From positions 1-64,000 of the forward strand of contig JAYQLX010000001.1 in NCBI GenBank assembly GCA_038143435.1: a stretch of 64,000 nucleotides of DNA, given 5' to 3'. Position 1 is the first letter of the stretch; each line of letters begins with the position of its first letter. The notes beneath the pieces were generated by a model. That model was given only the letters and a program-made list of their open reading frames with translations. It was not told the DNA's origin and did not search any database. This DNA is from UBA8337 sp038143435 (GTDB lineage Bacteria; Pseudomonadota; Alphaproteobacteria; RS24). A program made the position numbers and the translations under genes. Positions 44,039 to 52,989 of this stretch are shown here, piece by piece.

Positions 44039-44794
44039 ATGCCAACCAAGAAAAAAACAGCGCCCCAAAAACCGGCGGCGGGTAAAGCCGCGGCGAAAAA
44101 AGCGCCTGCCAAAAAGCCTGTTGCCAAAAAAGCACCGGCGAAAAAAGCACCGGCGAAAAAGCCTGTTGCCAAGAAAACAGCGGCGAAAAAAGCCCCTGCC
44201 AAAAAGGCTCCGGCCAAAAAAGCGGCTGCCAAAGATGTTGTGCGGCGCTCGGCGCTCGGTTTCCGCGTCAATGAGCATATTGTCTATCCGGCGCATGGTG
44301 TCGGGTTGATTGTCGAGATTAGCGCGCAGGAAATCGCCGGTATGAGCCTTGAGCTTTTCGTGATTAATTTCGAAAAGGAAAAAATGGTATTGCGCGTGCC
44401 GATTGATAAGGCCGAGCAGACCGGCATGCGGAAATTGGCCGATAATAAGGTCATGGACGGGGCCATTCGCACGCTGAAAGGGCGCGCGCGCATTAAACGC
44501 ACCATGTGGTCACGCCGCGCGCAGGAATATGAAGCGAAAATAAACAGCGGCGATTTAATCGCCATTGCCGAAGTGGTGCGCGACTTGTTCCGCAATGAAA
44601 ACCAACCCGAGCAAAGCTATTCCGAACGCCAGCTTTATGAAGCGGCATTGGAACGCATGGCGCGCGAAGTGGCGACAGTGGAAAAAACCACGGAAGATGC
44701 CGCAATTGTCAAATTGGAGGCCATTTTGGCCAAAACCACCGGCGGCGCACGGCGTCAACCGGGCTCCGATGCCCGCGTAAATTGCTTAAAATAA
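44039..44794 (+). CDS. carD: CarD-family RNA polymerase-binding regulator with a histone H1-like tail
   Basis: This 251-aa protein has a Lys/Ala/Pro-rich N-terminal tail (about residues 3-64), made of repeats such as AKKAPAKK and AKKPVAKK. The CarD/CdnL domain follows from about residue 68 (FRVNEHIVYPAHGVGLIVEI, then ELFVINFEKEKMVLRVPIDKA). The C-terminal helical DNA-contacting part carries RRAQEYEAKINSGDLIAIAEVVRDL. CarD binds the RNA polymerase beta subunit and stabilises open complexes, notably at rRNA promoters. ATG 44039 follows AATAGGAGC. The basic tail resembles eukaryotic linker histone or HMG tails and may add non-specific DNA binding; that is inference. Confidence 0.9.
   Translation: MPTKKKTAPQKPAAGKAAAKKAPAKKPVAKKAPAKKAPAKKPVAKKTAAKKAPAKKAPAKKAAAKDVVRRSALGFRVNEHIVYPAHGVGLIVEISAQEIAGMSLELFVINFEKEKMVLRVPIDKAEQTGMRKLADNKVMDGAIRTLKGRARIKRTMWSRRAQEYEAKINSGDLIAIAEVVRDLFRNENQPEQSYSERQLYEAALERMAREVATVEKTTEDAAIVKLEAILAKTTGGARRQPGSDARVNCLK
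44085..44233 (+). repeat. Degenerate tandem repeat coding the AKKAPAKK tail
   Basis: An A-rich minisatellite-like tract encodes about seven copies of an (AKKA/P) unit in the CarD N-terminus, with units such as GCACCGGCGAAAAAA repeated nearly exactly. Slippage here could change tail length between strains. Confidence 0.75.
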
Positions 44795-44835
44795 GCGGCT
44801 AAAACAGGTAATATCCGTGAACCGATTACGGCTTG

Positions 44836-44865
44836 TTTGCGTATCTTTAATGGAGGTTACGCAAA
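44836..44865 (+). promoter_or_regulatory. Hairpin holding the rpoH Shine-Dalgarno in its loop
   Basis: Perfect 8-nt arms TTTGCGTA (44836-44843) and TACGCAAA (44858-44865) flank a 14-nt loop that contains GGAGG (44852-44856). The stem can extend by a G-U and a U-A pair, the latter using the A of the rpoH start codon at 44867. In the mRNA the ribosome-binding site would be displayed in a loop and the start codon placed at the stem base. This suggests translational, possibly temperature-dependent, control. Confidence 0.55.
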
Positions 44866-44866
44866 T

Positions 44867-45769
44867 ATGGCTCATCTCGATACACGCGAAACGGTTCAAT
44901 CTGGCCGTAAATTCATCAAACAGGCGATGAAACTGCCTATGCTCGAGCCCGAACATGAGCAAAAGCTGGCCCGTTTGTGGAAAGACAAACGCGATGAAAA
45001 AGCGTTGCATGAATTGACCTCGGCGCATGTGCGTCTGGTCGTTGCCATTGCCGCCAAGTTTCGAAATTACGGCCTGCCCATGGGCGATTTGGTGCAGGAA
45101 GGCAATATCGGCCTGATGCAAGCGGCCGAACGCTTTGACCCTGACCGCGAAGTGCGCTTTTCAACCTATGCCGGTTGGTGGATCCGCTCACAAATACAAG
45201 ATTATGTGTTGCGCAATTGGTCGATTGTGCGCACCGGCACCACCTCGGCGCAAAAATCCCTGTTTTTCAATATGCGCCGCTTGCGCGCCCGCATTAACGA
45301 TATCGGCGCCAATATGACCCCGGAAAGCCGCACCTATGTGGCGCGTGAGTTGGGCGTGCGCATGGAAGATGTCGAAAATATGGAAGGCCGGATGGAGGCC
45401 AATGACCGTTCGCTCAATGCGACCATTTCAGACCGTTCGGGCGATGGCGGGGTTACCGAATGGCAAGATTTTCTGGTCTGCGAACGCGACTTGCCCGACG
45501 CTATGGTCGCCAATCGCCTCGACAGCCGCCAAAAACTGCGCTGGATTGCCGAAGCCATGACCGAATTGAGCGAGCGTGAAATGACCATTATTCGCGCCCG
45601 TCGTCTGGCTGAAGAAACCGTGACGCTGGAAACGCTGGGCAAAAGGCTGGGCATTTCCAAAGAACGCGTGCGGCAAATTGAGCATGAAGCTTTTGAGCAA
45701 ATTGCGCGGCGTTTTATTGACCAAAACCGATGGCGATCCGCGCCAGGCAGGATTGCTGTAAACCCTTAA
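44867..45769 (+). CDS. rpoH: RNA polymerase sigma-32 factor RpoH
   Basis: This 300-aa heat-shock sigma factor has region 2 with LTSAHVRLVVAIAAKFRNYG, GDLVQEGNIGLMQAAERFDP and FSTYAGWWIRSQIQDYVLRNWSIVR, quoted in pieces. Region 4 has LSEREMTIIRARRL and the helix-turn-helix TLETLGKRLGISKERVRQIE. The RpoH-box-like stretch WSIVRTGTTSAQKSLFFNMRRLR, in part SAQKSLFFNMRRLR, separates it from housekeeping sigma. ATG 44867 lies 10 nt after GGAGG; an upstream frame start at 44837 has no support. It follows carD by 72 nt and converges on the M48 protease gene with a 4-nt overlap. Confidence 0.95.
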   Translation: MAHLDTRETVQSGRKFIKQAMKLPMLEPEHEQKLARLWKDKRDEKALHELTSAHVRLVVAIAAKFRNYGLPMGDLVQEGNIGLMQAAERFDPDREVRFSTYAGWWIRSQIQDYVLRNWSIVRTGTTSAQKSLFFNMRRLRARINDIGANMTPESRTYVARELGVRMEDVENMEGRMEANDRSLNATISDRSGDGGVTEWQDFLVCERDLPDAMVANRLDSRQKLRWIAEAMTELSEREMTIIRARRLAEETVTLETLGKRLGISKERVRQIEHEAFEQIARRFIDQNRWRSAPGRIAVNP

Positions 45770-47223
45770 TCGCCGACTAATTTGACCCGTGAACCGGCCG
45801 CCAAGCGGTCGCCTTCATTCAAGCCGTTCAAAACCCTGAACAGGCCGATTTTATCGATTTCGCCGGCGCCTGTCGGAAAGCGCATTTTGCGCGCCAATGA
45901 AGCCACGCTTTCACCCTCTTTCACCGTGACGATACGCAGCCGGTAAGGGCGAATGGCACCGGCCTGTTGCGGTGTCAAAAAATCAATATTGCGACGCAGA
46001 CTGGCCATCGCCGCCTCTGCCGCGCTATTGCGCCCGCGCGGTGCCAATACGCCAAAGCGCATGATTTGCTTCGAGCCACCATCAATGGCCAGTAAAACGG
46101 CAATACCGTTTTGCGTCTTCATCGTGCCCGAAGCGGCGGCCTTGCCGTCAATGGTCAGCTTTTGAAAACCGGTCAATTTCTGCCCCGCCGCCCATGTTGA
46201 ACGCAAATAGGCTTCCGGTGTTTCATTGGCGATGCGCGCATCAAGGTCGAAAATAATCTGCACTTGATTGTCATGGCTTGCGGTGACGCGGCGCGGCGCA
46301 TTTTTCAAGTTTAAAGCCGCGCGGCACATCAAAGCGCAAGCCCAAAGCGCCATGTTCAAAGCGCTGCCCGCGCACAATGCCCTGCCGCGCGCCATCGCCA
46401 AACACCATGCCGTCAATCATTTGCAAATGCCGATCCGTGCCGATTTGTCCAAGCGCCGTCATTTTTTCCGCTGCGGCATCGGCTTTTTCGCGCGCTTTGG
46501 CAATGCGCGCTTGATTGTTCGGATGGGTGGAAAACCAGCTTGCTTTGGCTTGTTTGCCGCCGCTTTGATAGGTCGAAAAGCCGCCAATGATTGCAATAAT
46601 TCAGCCTGCGCCTGCGGCTCATAACCGGCACGCGCCATCGCTTTAATACCGAGATTATCGGCTTCATATTCATTATCGCGGCTATAGCCTGCCAATATGG
46701 CCGAGCCGCCGACATTGATGAGGTCGCCTGTGGCACGGCTGTCAATGCCGGTGCGGGCATTGAGCACGGCGCCCAAAACACCGGCCACCACCGCCGTGCC
46801 GACGGCCGCCGTATGGCGGCGCGCGCCGTGACGCGCCGTGACATGGGCAATTTCATGGCCGATAACACCGGCCAATTCGGCCTCATTATCGGCCAGCGCC
46901 AAAAGCCCGCGCGTGACATAAGTATAACCGCCGGGCAAGGCGAAAGCATTGACCATAGGCGTGTCGAGAATGGTGATGCGATAGGCAATATCGGGGCGGT
47001 CGGAAAATTGACCGATGCGCGCCATCACCGCTTCGACATAGGCGGTCAATTTGGCATTTTCATAAACACCGCCATATTCGCGAATGATATTGGGATGTTG
47101 CTGCGCGCCGATTTTCTCTTCATCGGCTTCGCTCATTAAAGTCACGCCGCCGCAAGCCGCCAGCGGCACCATCAGCGCCAACCCGCGCACGGCATTGAGA
47201 ATGTTTTTCAGACGTTTTTTCAT
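45766..47223 (-). CDS. M48-family metalloprotease, lipoprotein-like, with LysM-like end (two frame breaks)
   Basis: This is a BepA/YfgC-like periplasmic protease. The N-terminal signal has a lipobox-like VPLAACGG. The zinc site is HEIAHVTARHGA, with the distal Glu in NEYEADNLGIKAM. The frame breaks at about 46575 (one T missing in a T run) and about 46311 (CTTGAAA for CTGAAA). Corrected length is 485 aa. The C-terminal part contains PYRLRIVTVKEGESVASLARKM and SRVKLVGD, which look LysM-like and could anchor it at peptidoglycan. Proteases of this kind control outer-membrane protein assembly. Placing it beside rpoH would suit a stress role, but that is inference. Confidence 0.83.
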
Positions 47224-47304
47224 TTGCTCTAGGTGACCCGTTTCCCACCATCAGGTCAAGTGGATGCTGGACGAATGGATATGACGCCGCTATTTTCAGC
47301 CCAT

Positions 47305-47378
47305 GGTCCCGTAGCTCAGCAGGATAGAGCACCGGATTCCTAATCCGGGGGTCGGAGGTTCAAATCCTCCCGGGATCA
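47305..47378 (+). tRNA. tRNA-Arg (CCT)
   Basis: A 74-nt cloverleaf has the acceptor GGTCCCG/CGGGATC, D-arm GTAGCTCAGCAGGATAGAGC, and anticodon loop TTCCTAA closed by CCGGA/TCCGG. The T-arm is GGAGGTTCAAATCCTCC. The discriminator is A and the CCA end is not encoded, unlike the two spacer tRNAs. It is a lone gene between the M48 and barrel genes. Confidence 0.95.
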
Positions 47379-47392
47379 TGAAAACCGTTGGT

Positions 47393-47890
47393 TCAGAAAC
47401 GATATATGGTGCCGAAGCTCAGCCGATCGCTTTCCGCCCCGTCCAAATCGGTTTCGACATATTCAAAGCGCAAGGAGGAATTATAATTGAGGCTGAAATC
47501 GGCACCGAGGCCGAAAATAATGCCGTCTTCCTTACCGTTCATCGGCGCGCCGCTAATATCGGAATCGCCGCGCGCCAAACCGAGGCGCAAAAACGGCTCA
47601 AAGCCCTCACCGGGCGAACGCAATATGCCCGACAGCGCCATCACGCTGGCTTTATAATCGCCATTTTCAGGCCCGCTAACCTCGACGCTGGCATGCGATG
47701 TGTAGGAAAACTCAACGGCAATAAGCGGGTCAAATTGACCGCCGGCAACAACCGTAAAGCCCTGGCTGTCCATTTCCGTCGTGCCGGCGGAATAGCTCAT
47801 CAAGCCGCCGCTAATGCCGATATAATTTTGCGCCTGCGCCGCAGCAAAAGGCATAAGAGCAAGCAAAACTGCCAAACGAAATATGCGCAT
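47393..47890 (-). CDS. Outer-membrane beta-barrel protein
   Basis: This 165-aa protein has a signal peptide (MRIFRLAVLLALMPFAAAQA). Alternating hydrophobic strands follow, with many Gly and aromatic residues (YIGISGGLMSY, FDPLIAVEFSYTSHA, FEPFLRLGLARG). It ends in a C-terminal Phe preceded by strand residues (LSFGTIYRF), the signature recognised by the Bam complex. It fits the small OmpA/OmpW-like barrel group with about 8 strands. Function is unknown. It is a single gene, convergent with tRNA-Arg. Confidence 0.78.
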   Translation of the reverse strand: MRIFRLAVLLALMPFAAAQAQNYIGISGGLMSYSAGTTEMDSQGFTVVAGGQFDPLIAVEFSYTSHASVEVSGPENGDYKASVMALSGILRSPGEGFEPFLRLGLARGDSDISGAPMNGKEDGIIFGLGADFSLNYNSSLRFEYVETDLDGAESDRLSFGTIYRF

Positions 47891-48018
47891 GGGATCTCCC
47901 TGATAATTGTTTCGTGATTTTCCGATTCTGCGCCTTTGCGGAAAAAGGCCAGAGCCAATACCGCCAAAACAATCAACGGATATTTTGTCAGCCGCGCCAT
48001 GCGCGCTATATCAACCCC

Positions 48019-48649
48019 ATGAGCGACACGCAATTTGACCGCAAACCGAATGATAAGGGCACGGGCGGCGCGCCGCTTTTGGCCTGCTATGATGATTTGA
48101 CCGCCAGTTGCGCTTATGGCTGGTCGATGATGGAGCGCGGGGTGAAAGACCGCAAAAGCGCTTTTCACACGCCCAGCATTGCTACCATTTCGGCCAATGG
48201 CAGCCCGACCATTCGCACTGTGGTGCTGCGCGGCTGTGCCACGGAAGACAAGATTTTGCGCTTTCACACCGATACGCGCTCGGGCAAAATTGCCGAATTA
48301 AAAGACAATCCTTTGGCCGCCATGCATTTTTATGATGCCGGTGCGAAAATACAATTGCGCCTCGCCGTGCGGCTGGAAATGCTGTCGGGCGACGCATTTG
48401 ATGCAGCATGGGAAGCGACGCGACCGATGAGCCGCGAATGCTATCAAGTGATGCAAAGCCCGGGCAGTGTCATTGAAAACCCGCAGCACGTGCAGTTTGA
48501 CGCGACGGCCAGCCAAGATGGCGAGGCGTATTTTGTGCCGGTGGCGGCGCATGTGTTGCAAATGGAATGGCTTTATCTGGCCGCGCGCGGCCATCGCCGC
48601 GCCTTTGTTTGATTTTGAACACGATACACAAAGCTGGCTTGTCCCCTAG
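48019..48649 (+). CDS. Pyridoxamine-phosphate-oxidase-like FMN protein (frame broken at end)
   Basis: This 209-aa flavin protein is related to PdxH and the Alr4036 group. SAFHTPSIATISANGSPTIRTVVLRG gives the start of the split barrel (core FHTPSIATIS), followed by LRFHTDTRSGKIAELKDNPLAAMHFYDA. Near 48604 an extra T (GCCTTTGTTT for GCCTTGTTT) ends the frame early. The corrected end reads RALFDFEHDTQSWLVP. ATG 48019 is chosen; the frame is open to 47914 but overlaps the upstream region without a start signal. Whether it oxidises pyridoxamine phosphate or another substrate cannot be decided. Confidence 0.8.
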
Positions 48650-48740
48650 CCGCATCCATGCGACGGCTTGCCACTTGCCCGCTGCTTGGCAGGGTGCGCC
48701 AAAACGCCTATATCAGACGCAATGACAAGGAGACGTCCCG

Positions 48741-49126
48741 ATGCGCCATTTGACCAAATGTTTTGCCACCGCCGCCATGCTCGCCATTTTCACCTTCCGG
48801 CTCATGCCGGTGACGCTGAAAAAGGGGCGAAAATCTATCGAAAATGCGTGTCGTGCCACATGATTGGCGATGGCGCGAAAAATCGCGTCGGCCCGCACTT
48901 AAACGGCATTATCGGGCGCGAAATTGGGGCCATTGCCGATTATAAATATTCCAAAGCAATGGTGAAATATGCCGCCACGGCGAAAGTCTGGTCGGAGGAA
49001 AACCTTGCCGCCTATTTGGAAAGTCCGCGCAAAGTGGTGAAAGGCGGGCGCAGGGCCTGTGCCGGTCTCAGAAAAGAAAAAGACCGCGCCGATGTCATTG
49101 CTTATTTGAAAGAAAACGCCAAATAG
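48741..49126 (+). CDS. Exported class I c-type cytochrome (frame broken in signal peptide)
   Basis: This is a small periplasmic cytochrome of about 128 aa. The ATG has AAGGAGA upstream and starts a signal peptide (MRHLTKCFATAAMLAIFT). One T is missing near 48803, after which PAHAGDAEKGAKIYRKC continues. The haem site is CVSCH. VGPHLNGIIGREIG and KYSKAMVKYAA are typical of cytochrome c2/cM. The axial Met is expected in a KMAFAGL-like motif, but the sequence reads GGRRACAGL. The usual ligand is therefore absent unless two base errors (AGG for ATG and TGT for TTT) are present. Confidence 0.8.
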
Positions 49127-49128
49127 GC

Positions 49129-50295
49129 TTATTTGACCCGTTCCAAAATCGACAGATAATTGGCCACCGCCGCGCCGCCCATATTGAACACACCGGCCAG
49201 CTTGGCGTCTTTGACCTGCATTTCACCGGCATCATCCATGAGTTGGCGCGCCGCCATGACATGCATGGAAACCCCGGTCGCCCCGACCGGATGGCCTTTG
49301 GCCTTCAACCCGCCCGACGGATTGACCGGCAATTTGCCATCCTTATAGACCGTGCCATCGGCCAGCGCTTGCGCCCCCTTGCCGGTTTGCGTCAGCCCCA
49401 TGGCTTCATATTGAATAAGCTCGGCAATGGTGAAGCAGTCATGCGTTTCGACCAAAGACATATCGTCCAAACCGAGACCGGCTTCCGCCAAACCTTTTTG
49501 CCAAGCCTGTGCCGGACCTTCAAAAGCCGTGACATCGCGCTTGCTCATGGGCAGAAAATCATTGGCTTGCGCGCGCGCGCGAAACGCGATGGCCTTGTCA
49601 TGGCTCTGCGCGGTTTCTTCATCGGTCAAAACAATGGCCGCCGCGCCGTCTGAAATCATCGAGCAATCAGTGCGCTTCAATGGACCGGCGACGATCGGGT
49701 TTTTGTCGCTTTCGGCACGACAAAACTCATAGCCGAAATCTTTTTGCATATGGGCCAACGGATTGACCGCGCCATTGGCATGGTTTTTGGCGGCAATTTT
49801 TGCCAACGCGTCTGACTGGTCGCCATATTGTTGGAAATATTGACCGGCAATGACCCCGAAAATACCCGGGAAAGTCAGCCCTGCATCGCCTTCTTCGGGC
49901 ATATAAGAAGCGCGCGACAAGCAGCGACCGACATCGCCGCTCGACAAATGGGTCATTTTTTCAACGCCAATGGCCAGCACGCGGCGCGCCCGCCCGCTTT
50001 CAATCATATTGGCCGCTTGAAACACCGCCGCCGAGCCCGAACCGCAGGCATTTTCAACCCGCGTGGACGGGGTAAAGCGAAACGCTTCATCGACCTGCAA
50101 TGCCAGCGAGGAAATAAAATCCTGCTCTGACATGCCGGCATTGAAAGTGGCGACGTAAATCGCATCAATATCTTCTGCAGCGACACCGGCATCTTTCAGC
50201 GCCTCATTGGCAGCAGACACTAAAAGCGCTTCCAATCCCTGGTCTTCCAGCTTACCGAATTTTGTATGGCCCCAGCCGACAATGCATACAGACAT
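49129..50295 (-). CDS. Thiolase-like acetyl-CoA acetyltransferase (SCP-x type)
   Basis: This 388-aa protein belongs to the thiolase superfamily, SCP-x/lipid-transfer group. The nucleophilic Cys is in VENACGSGSAAVFQA. NPSGGLKAKGHPVGATGVSMH gives the His and active-site loop, in part GGLKAKGHPVGATG. The second catalytic region is VETHDCFTIAELIQYEAMGL. The family breaks or makes beta-ketoacyl-CoA. It is upstream of a convergent cytochrome gene (2-nt gap) and next to an alpha/beta hydrolase, which suggests a lipid or sterol catabolic set. The chain or ring specificity is unknown. Confidence 0.88.
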   Translation of the reverse strand: MSVCIVGWGHTKFGKLEDQGLEALLVSAANEALKDAGVAAEDIDAIYVATFNAGMSEQDFISSLALQVDEAFRFTPSTRVENACGSGSAAVFQAANMIESGRARRVLAIGVEKMTHLSSGDVGRCLSRASYMPEEGDAGLTFPGIFGVIAGQYFQQYGDQSDALAKIAAKNHANGAVNPLAHMQKDFGYEFCRAESDKNPIVAGPLKRTDCSMISDGAAAIVLTDEETAQSHDKAIAFRARAQANDFLPMSKRDVTAFEGPAQAWQKGLAEAGLGLDDMSLVETHDCFTIAELIQYEAMGLTQTGKGAQALADGTVYKDGKLPVNPSGGLKAKGHPVGATGVSMHVMAARQLMDDAGEMQVKDAKLAGVFNMGGAAVANYLSILERVK

Positions 50296-50373
50296 GATTT
50301 TTCTCCCGAAATGTTTGCGTCAATAGAACCAGCGCGGCGATTTTTGTCAAGAGGCCCCTTAGACCGAGACACC

Positions 50374-51254
50374 TTAAGAACCCAGAAAAGCCAGCACATC
50401 GGGGCCAATCTCATTTTCCAAGCCGGGGCCGATATCATGCCCCATGCCGACAACCGGTCGCCAAATTGCGCCGGGCACGGTGTCGGCAATATGGCGACCG
50501 CATGAAATATCAATTAGCGTATCGGCATCGCCGTGAATGACCATAAAGGCAAGTTGATCTCTTTCAGCCGCGCCGTGCGCGACCCGTCAGCCAAAGCCGC
50601 CGCCATTTGCCTGATCACCCCTTGCGGATGCCAGCATCGTTGAATGACTTTTGTCGCCAAAGCGCGGCGCGTTTCAAATGGTGTCGGAAAAGCCGGGCTG
50701 GCATGCTCGGCCAGGCTTTCGGTCAGATAATCAATCAATGCTCGCCTTCATCTTCATTATCGGGCGGGGTCAGGGTGCTGGCCGGCGGGCATCGGCAAAG
50801 ACGCATCGCCTGATGTTGACATAACGCAAATGATTTTACCGATGCGCGCCGCGTGAGAAAAAGCCAAATGCTGCGCCACCATGCCGCCCAGCGACATGCC
50901 CCAAATATGCGCCTTATCAATGGCCAGCGCGTCCATCAGCCCGATAACATCCTGCGCCATATCGGCCAATTGATACGGCACGGGAAAGCTGGCACCGGCT
51001 TCAGCGCCGGCCAGCAAGGCCGTTAAATCCGGCACGCCGGCTGCATCGAGCTTGTCGCTTTCGCCGACATCGCGATTGTCAAAAACAATTACGTCGAGAC
51101 CGGCAGCGGTAAAATATTCGATAAAAGCGGGCGGCCATTGCACCATTTGCGTGCCCAAGCCGCGAATAAGAATAAGCGGTGCGGGGTCGCGTTTTTCAGC
51201 CGCCTCAAAAACCTCGTAACATAAGTTCAGCCCATTGGCGTTTGCGAAAGCCAT
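50374..51254 (-). CDS. Alpha/beta hydrolase (three frame breaks)
   Basis: This is a roughly 293-aa alpha/beta-fold hydrolase. The N-terminus MAFANANGLNLCYEVFEAA leads to the oxyanion region LILIRGLGTQMVQWP and FDNRDVGESDKL. The nucleophile elbow is HIWGMSLGGMVAQHLA. The acid and His lie in HGDADTLIDISCGRH and GMGHDIGPG. Breaks occur near 50777 (extra C), 50742 (missing T) and 50550 (missing T in TTT). The corrected end is VLAFLGS at 50374. It is divergent from glpD and upstream of the thiolase-like gene. The substrate is unknown. Confidence 0.8.
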
Positions 51255-51331
51255 TTTCGTGCCCCTTTCCCCGTTTCTTGCTTTATACTGCCTGTAATTT
51301 CGACCCCAGCAAAGCCGGTTTTGAACACATT

Positions 51332-52987
51332 ATGCAACGCAATTTCGACGCTCTCGGCTCTGACACTTTCGACCTTGCCATTATTGGCGGCGGCGCGACC
51401 GGTGCCGCCATCGCCTTTGACGCATCTTTGCGTGGGCTTCGCGTCGCCGTCATTGATAAGGGTGATTTTGGCGGTGCGACCTCTGCCGGTTCGACCAAAC
51501 TGATGCATGGCGGCTTGCGCTATTTGGCCAATGGCGAGATGCGGTTGGTACGCGAAGGTTTGCGCGAACGCCGTCATTGGGCGCGCATGGCCAAACATTT
51601 GGTGCACCCGCTGGCCTTTGTCATGCCGAGCTATAGCCATCAAAAACCGTCGCGCCTGACATTGGGGCTGGGGCTCGGCCTTTATGATTGGCTCGGTTTC
51701 GACCGCAATCGCGCCGTCGATGCGATGCAGAAAATGCCCGGTTATCGCGCCATGACGGTGGCGCAAACATTGGGGCTTATCCCCGACCTGCCGCGCCAAT
51801 TGGACAGCGACACGGCGCAGGCCCGACCGAAATTGACCGCCGGTCTGCTTTATCATGACGGGCAAATGCTGTCGCCCGAGCGCCTTTGTTTGGCGCTGAT
51901 TCGCAGCGCCGTGGCGGCCGGTGTGGTGGCCGTCAATCATGGCGAGGCAGGCGCATTTCTGATTGAAGATAATCGCTGCGTCGGGTTTGAGGTCAAAGAC
52001 CGCTTGTCACGCAAACGCCTTCAATTGCGCGCCGCCATGACCATTAATGCGGGCGGACCCTGGGCCGACCATATTATGAGCGCGGCCGATAAAAAGCCGC
52101 CACGCAAAACCTTAATACGCTCTAAAGGCATTCATATCGTGACCCGCAATTTGACGCGCGGCGCGGCGCTGGCCATGCCGATTGACGATGAGCATATATT
52201 CATCACCCCCTATATGGGCATGAGCCTTTTGGCCACCACCGATACGAAATTTGACGATGCGCCCGATAAGGCATGCGTCACCAAACAAGATATTGACGCG
52301 CTTTTGGCCAAAGCCAATCGCGCCCTGCCCGATGCCAAGCTGACGCGCAAAGATGTGGTTTATGCCTATGTCGGTTTGCGGCCATTGGTTACCGATATGG
52401 ATGACCGGCCCGATGCAACTTATGGGCTGAGCCGCGGCAGTGAGATTTATGACCATGCCAAACAAGGCGGGGTGCATGGCATGATTTCGGCGCTGGGCGG
52501 CAAATGGACGACGGCGCGGCGGCTGGCCGAGCAAGTGGTTGATTTGGCCATAGAGAAACTGGATAGCAAGCAGATGCGCTGCCGCAGCCATCTGACCGCT
52601 CTGGAATGCACCCCACGCGATGATTTGGGCCGCTTTATGGACGCGATGCGCGCCGCTTATCCAAAACATGACACCGCCGGTATTGATTTGATGAGCCGCC
52701 TTTATGGCCGCTTCCTGCCTGCAATGATGGCGGCTGATACAAACGGGCTGGCCGCATTGAAAGATGATTTATTGGCCGCGCGCATTGCCTTTGCGGTCAG
52801 CGATGAAATGGCCATGACGCTGGAAGATATTGTGCTGCGCCGTTTGATTGAAGGACAAATCGGCGCCCTCACCAGCAGCCAAATCGACATTATCGAAGAT
52901 TGGCTACAAAGCCGTCTCGGCCATAGCGAAGCCGAAATGAAGCGGCAAAGAAAAGCGCTTAACGATAAGCTGAAAGTGCCGCGCTGA
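51332..52987 (+). CDS. glpD: Aerobic glycerol-3-phosphate dehydrogenase
   Basis: This 551-aa flavoprotein oxidises glycerol-3-phosphate to DHAP and feeds ubiquinone at the membrane. The FAD fold is FDLAIIGGGATGAAIAFDAS, followed by GDFGGATSAGSTKLMHGGLRYL and the substrate-binding FITPYMGMSLLATTDTKFDD. LGGKWTTARRLAEQVVD is the late FAD motif. The C-terminal DAO-C domain is present and the length is normal. The frame is open upstream to 51179, but ATG 51332 gives the family start. Upstream frame overlaps the divergent hydrolase. It links glycerolipid breakdown to respiration. Confidence 0.93.
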   Translation: MQRNFDALGSDTFDLAIIGGGATGAAIAFDASLRGLRVAVIDKGDFGGATSAGSTKLMHGGLRYLANGEMRLVREGLRERRHWARMAKHLVHPLAFVMPSYSHQKPSRLTLGLGLGLYDWLGFDRNRAVDAMQKMPGYRAMTVAQTLGLIPDLPRQLDSDTAQARPKLTAGLLYHDGQMLSPERLCLALIRSAVAAGVVAVNHGEAGAFLIEDNRCVGFEVKDRLSRKRLQLRAAMTINAGGPWADHIMSAADKKPPRKTLIRSKGIHIVTRNLTRGAALAMPIDDEHIFITPYMGMSLLATTDTKFDDAPDKACVTKQDIDALLAKANRALPDAKLTRKDVVYAYVGLRPLVTDMDDRPDATYGLSRGSEIYDHAKQGGVHGMISALGGKWTTARRLAEQVVDLAIEKLDSKQMRCRSHLTALECTPRDDLGRFMDAMRAAYPKHDTAGIDLMSRLYGRFLPAMMAADTNGLAALKDDLLAARIAFAVSDEMAMTLEDIVLRRLIEGQIGALTSSQIDIIEDWLQSRLGHSEAEMKRQRKALNDKLKVPR

Positions 52988-52989
52988 TT

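Noticed and set aside
47305..47378. tRNA-Arg as an integration site
   Set aside because: No integrase and no repeated tRNA 3' fragment within the window.
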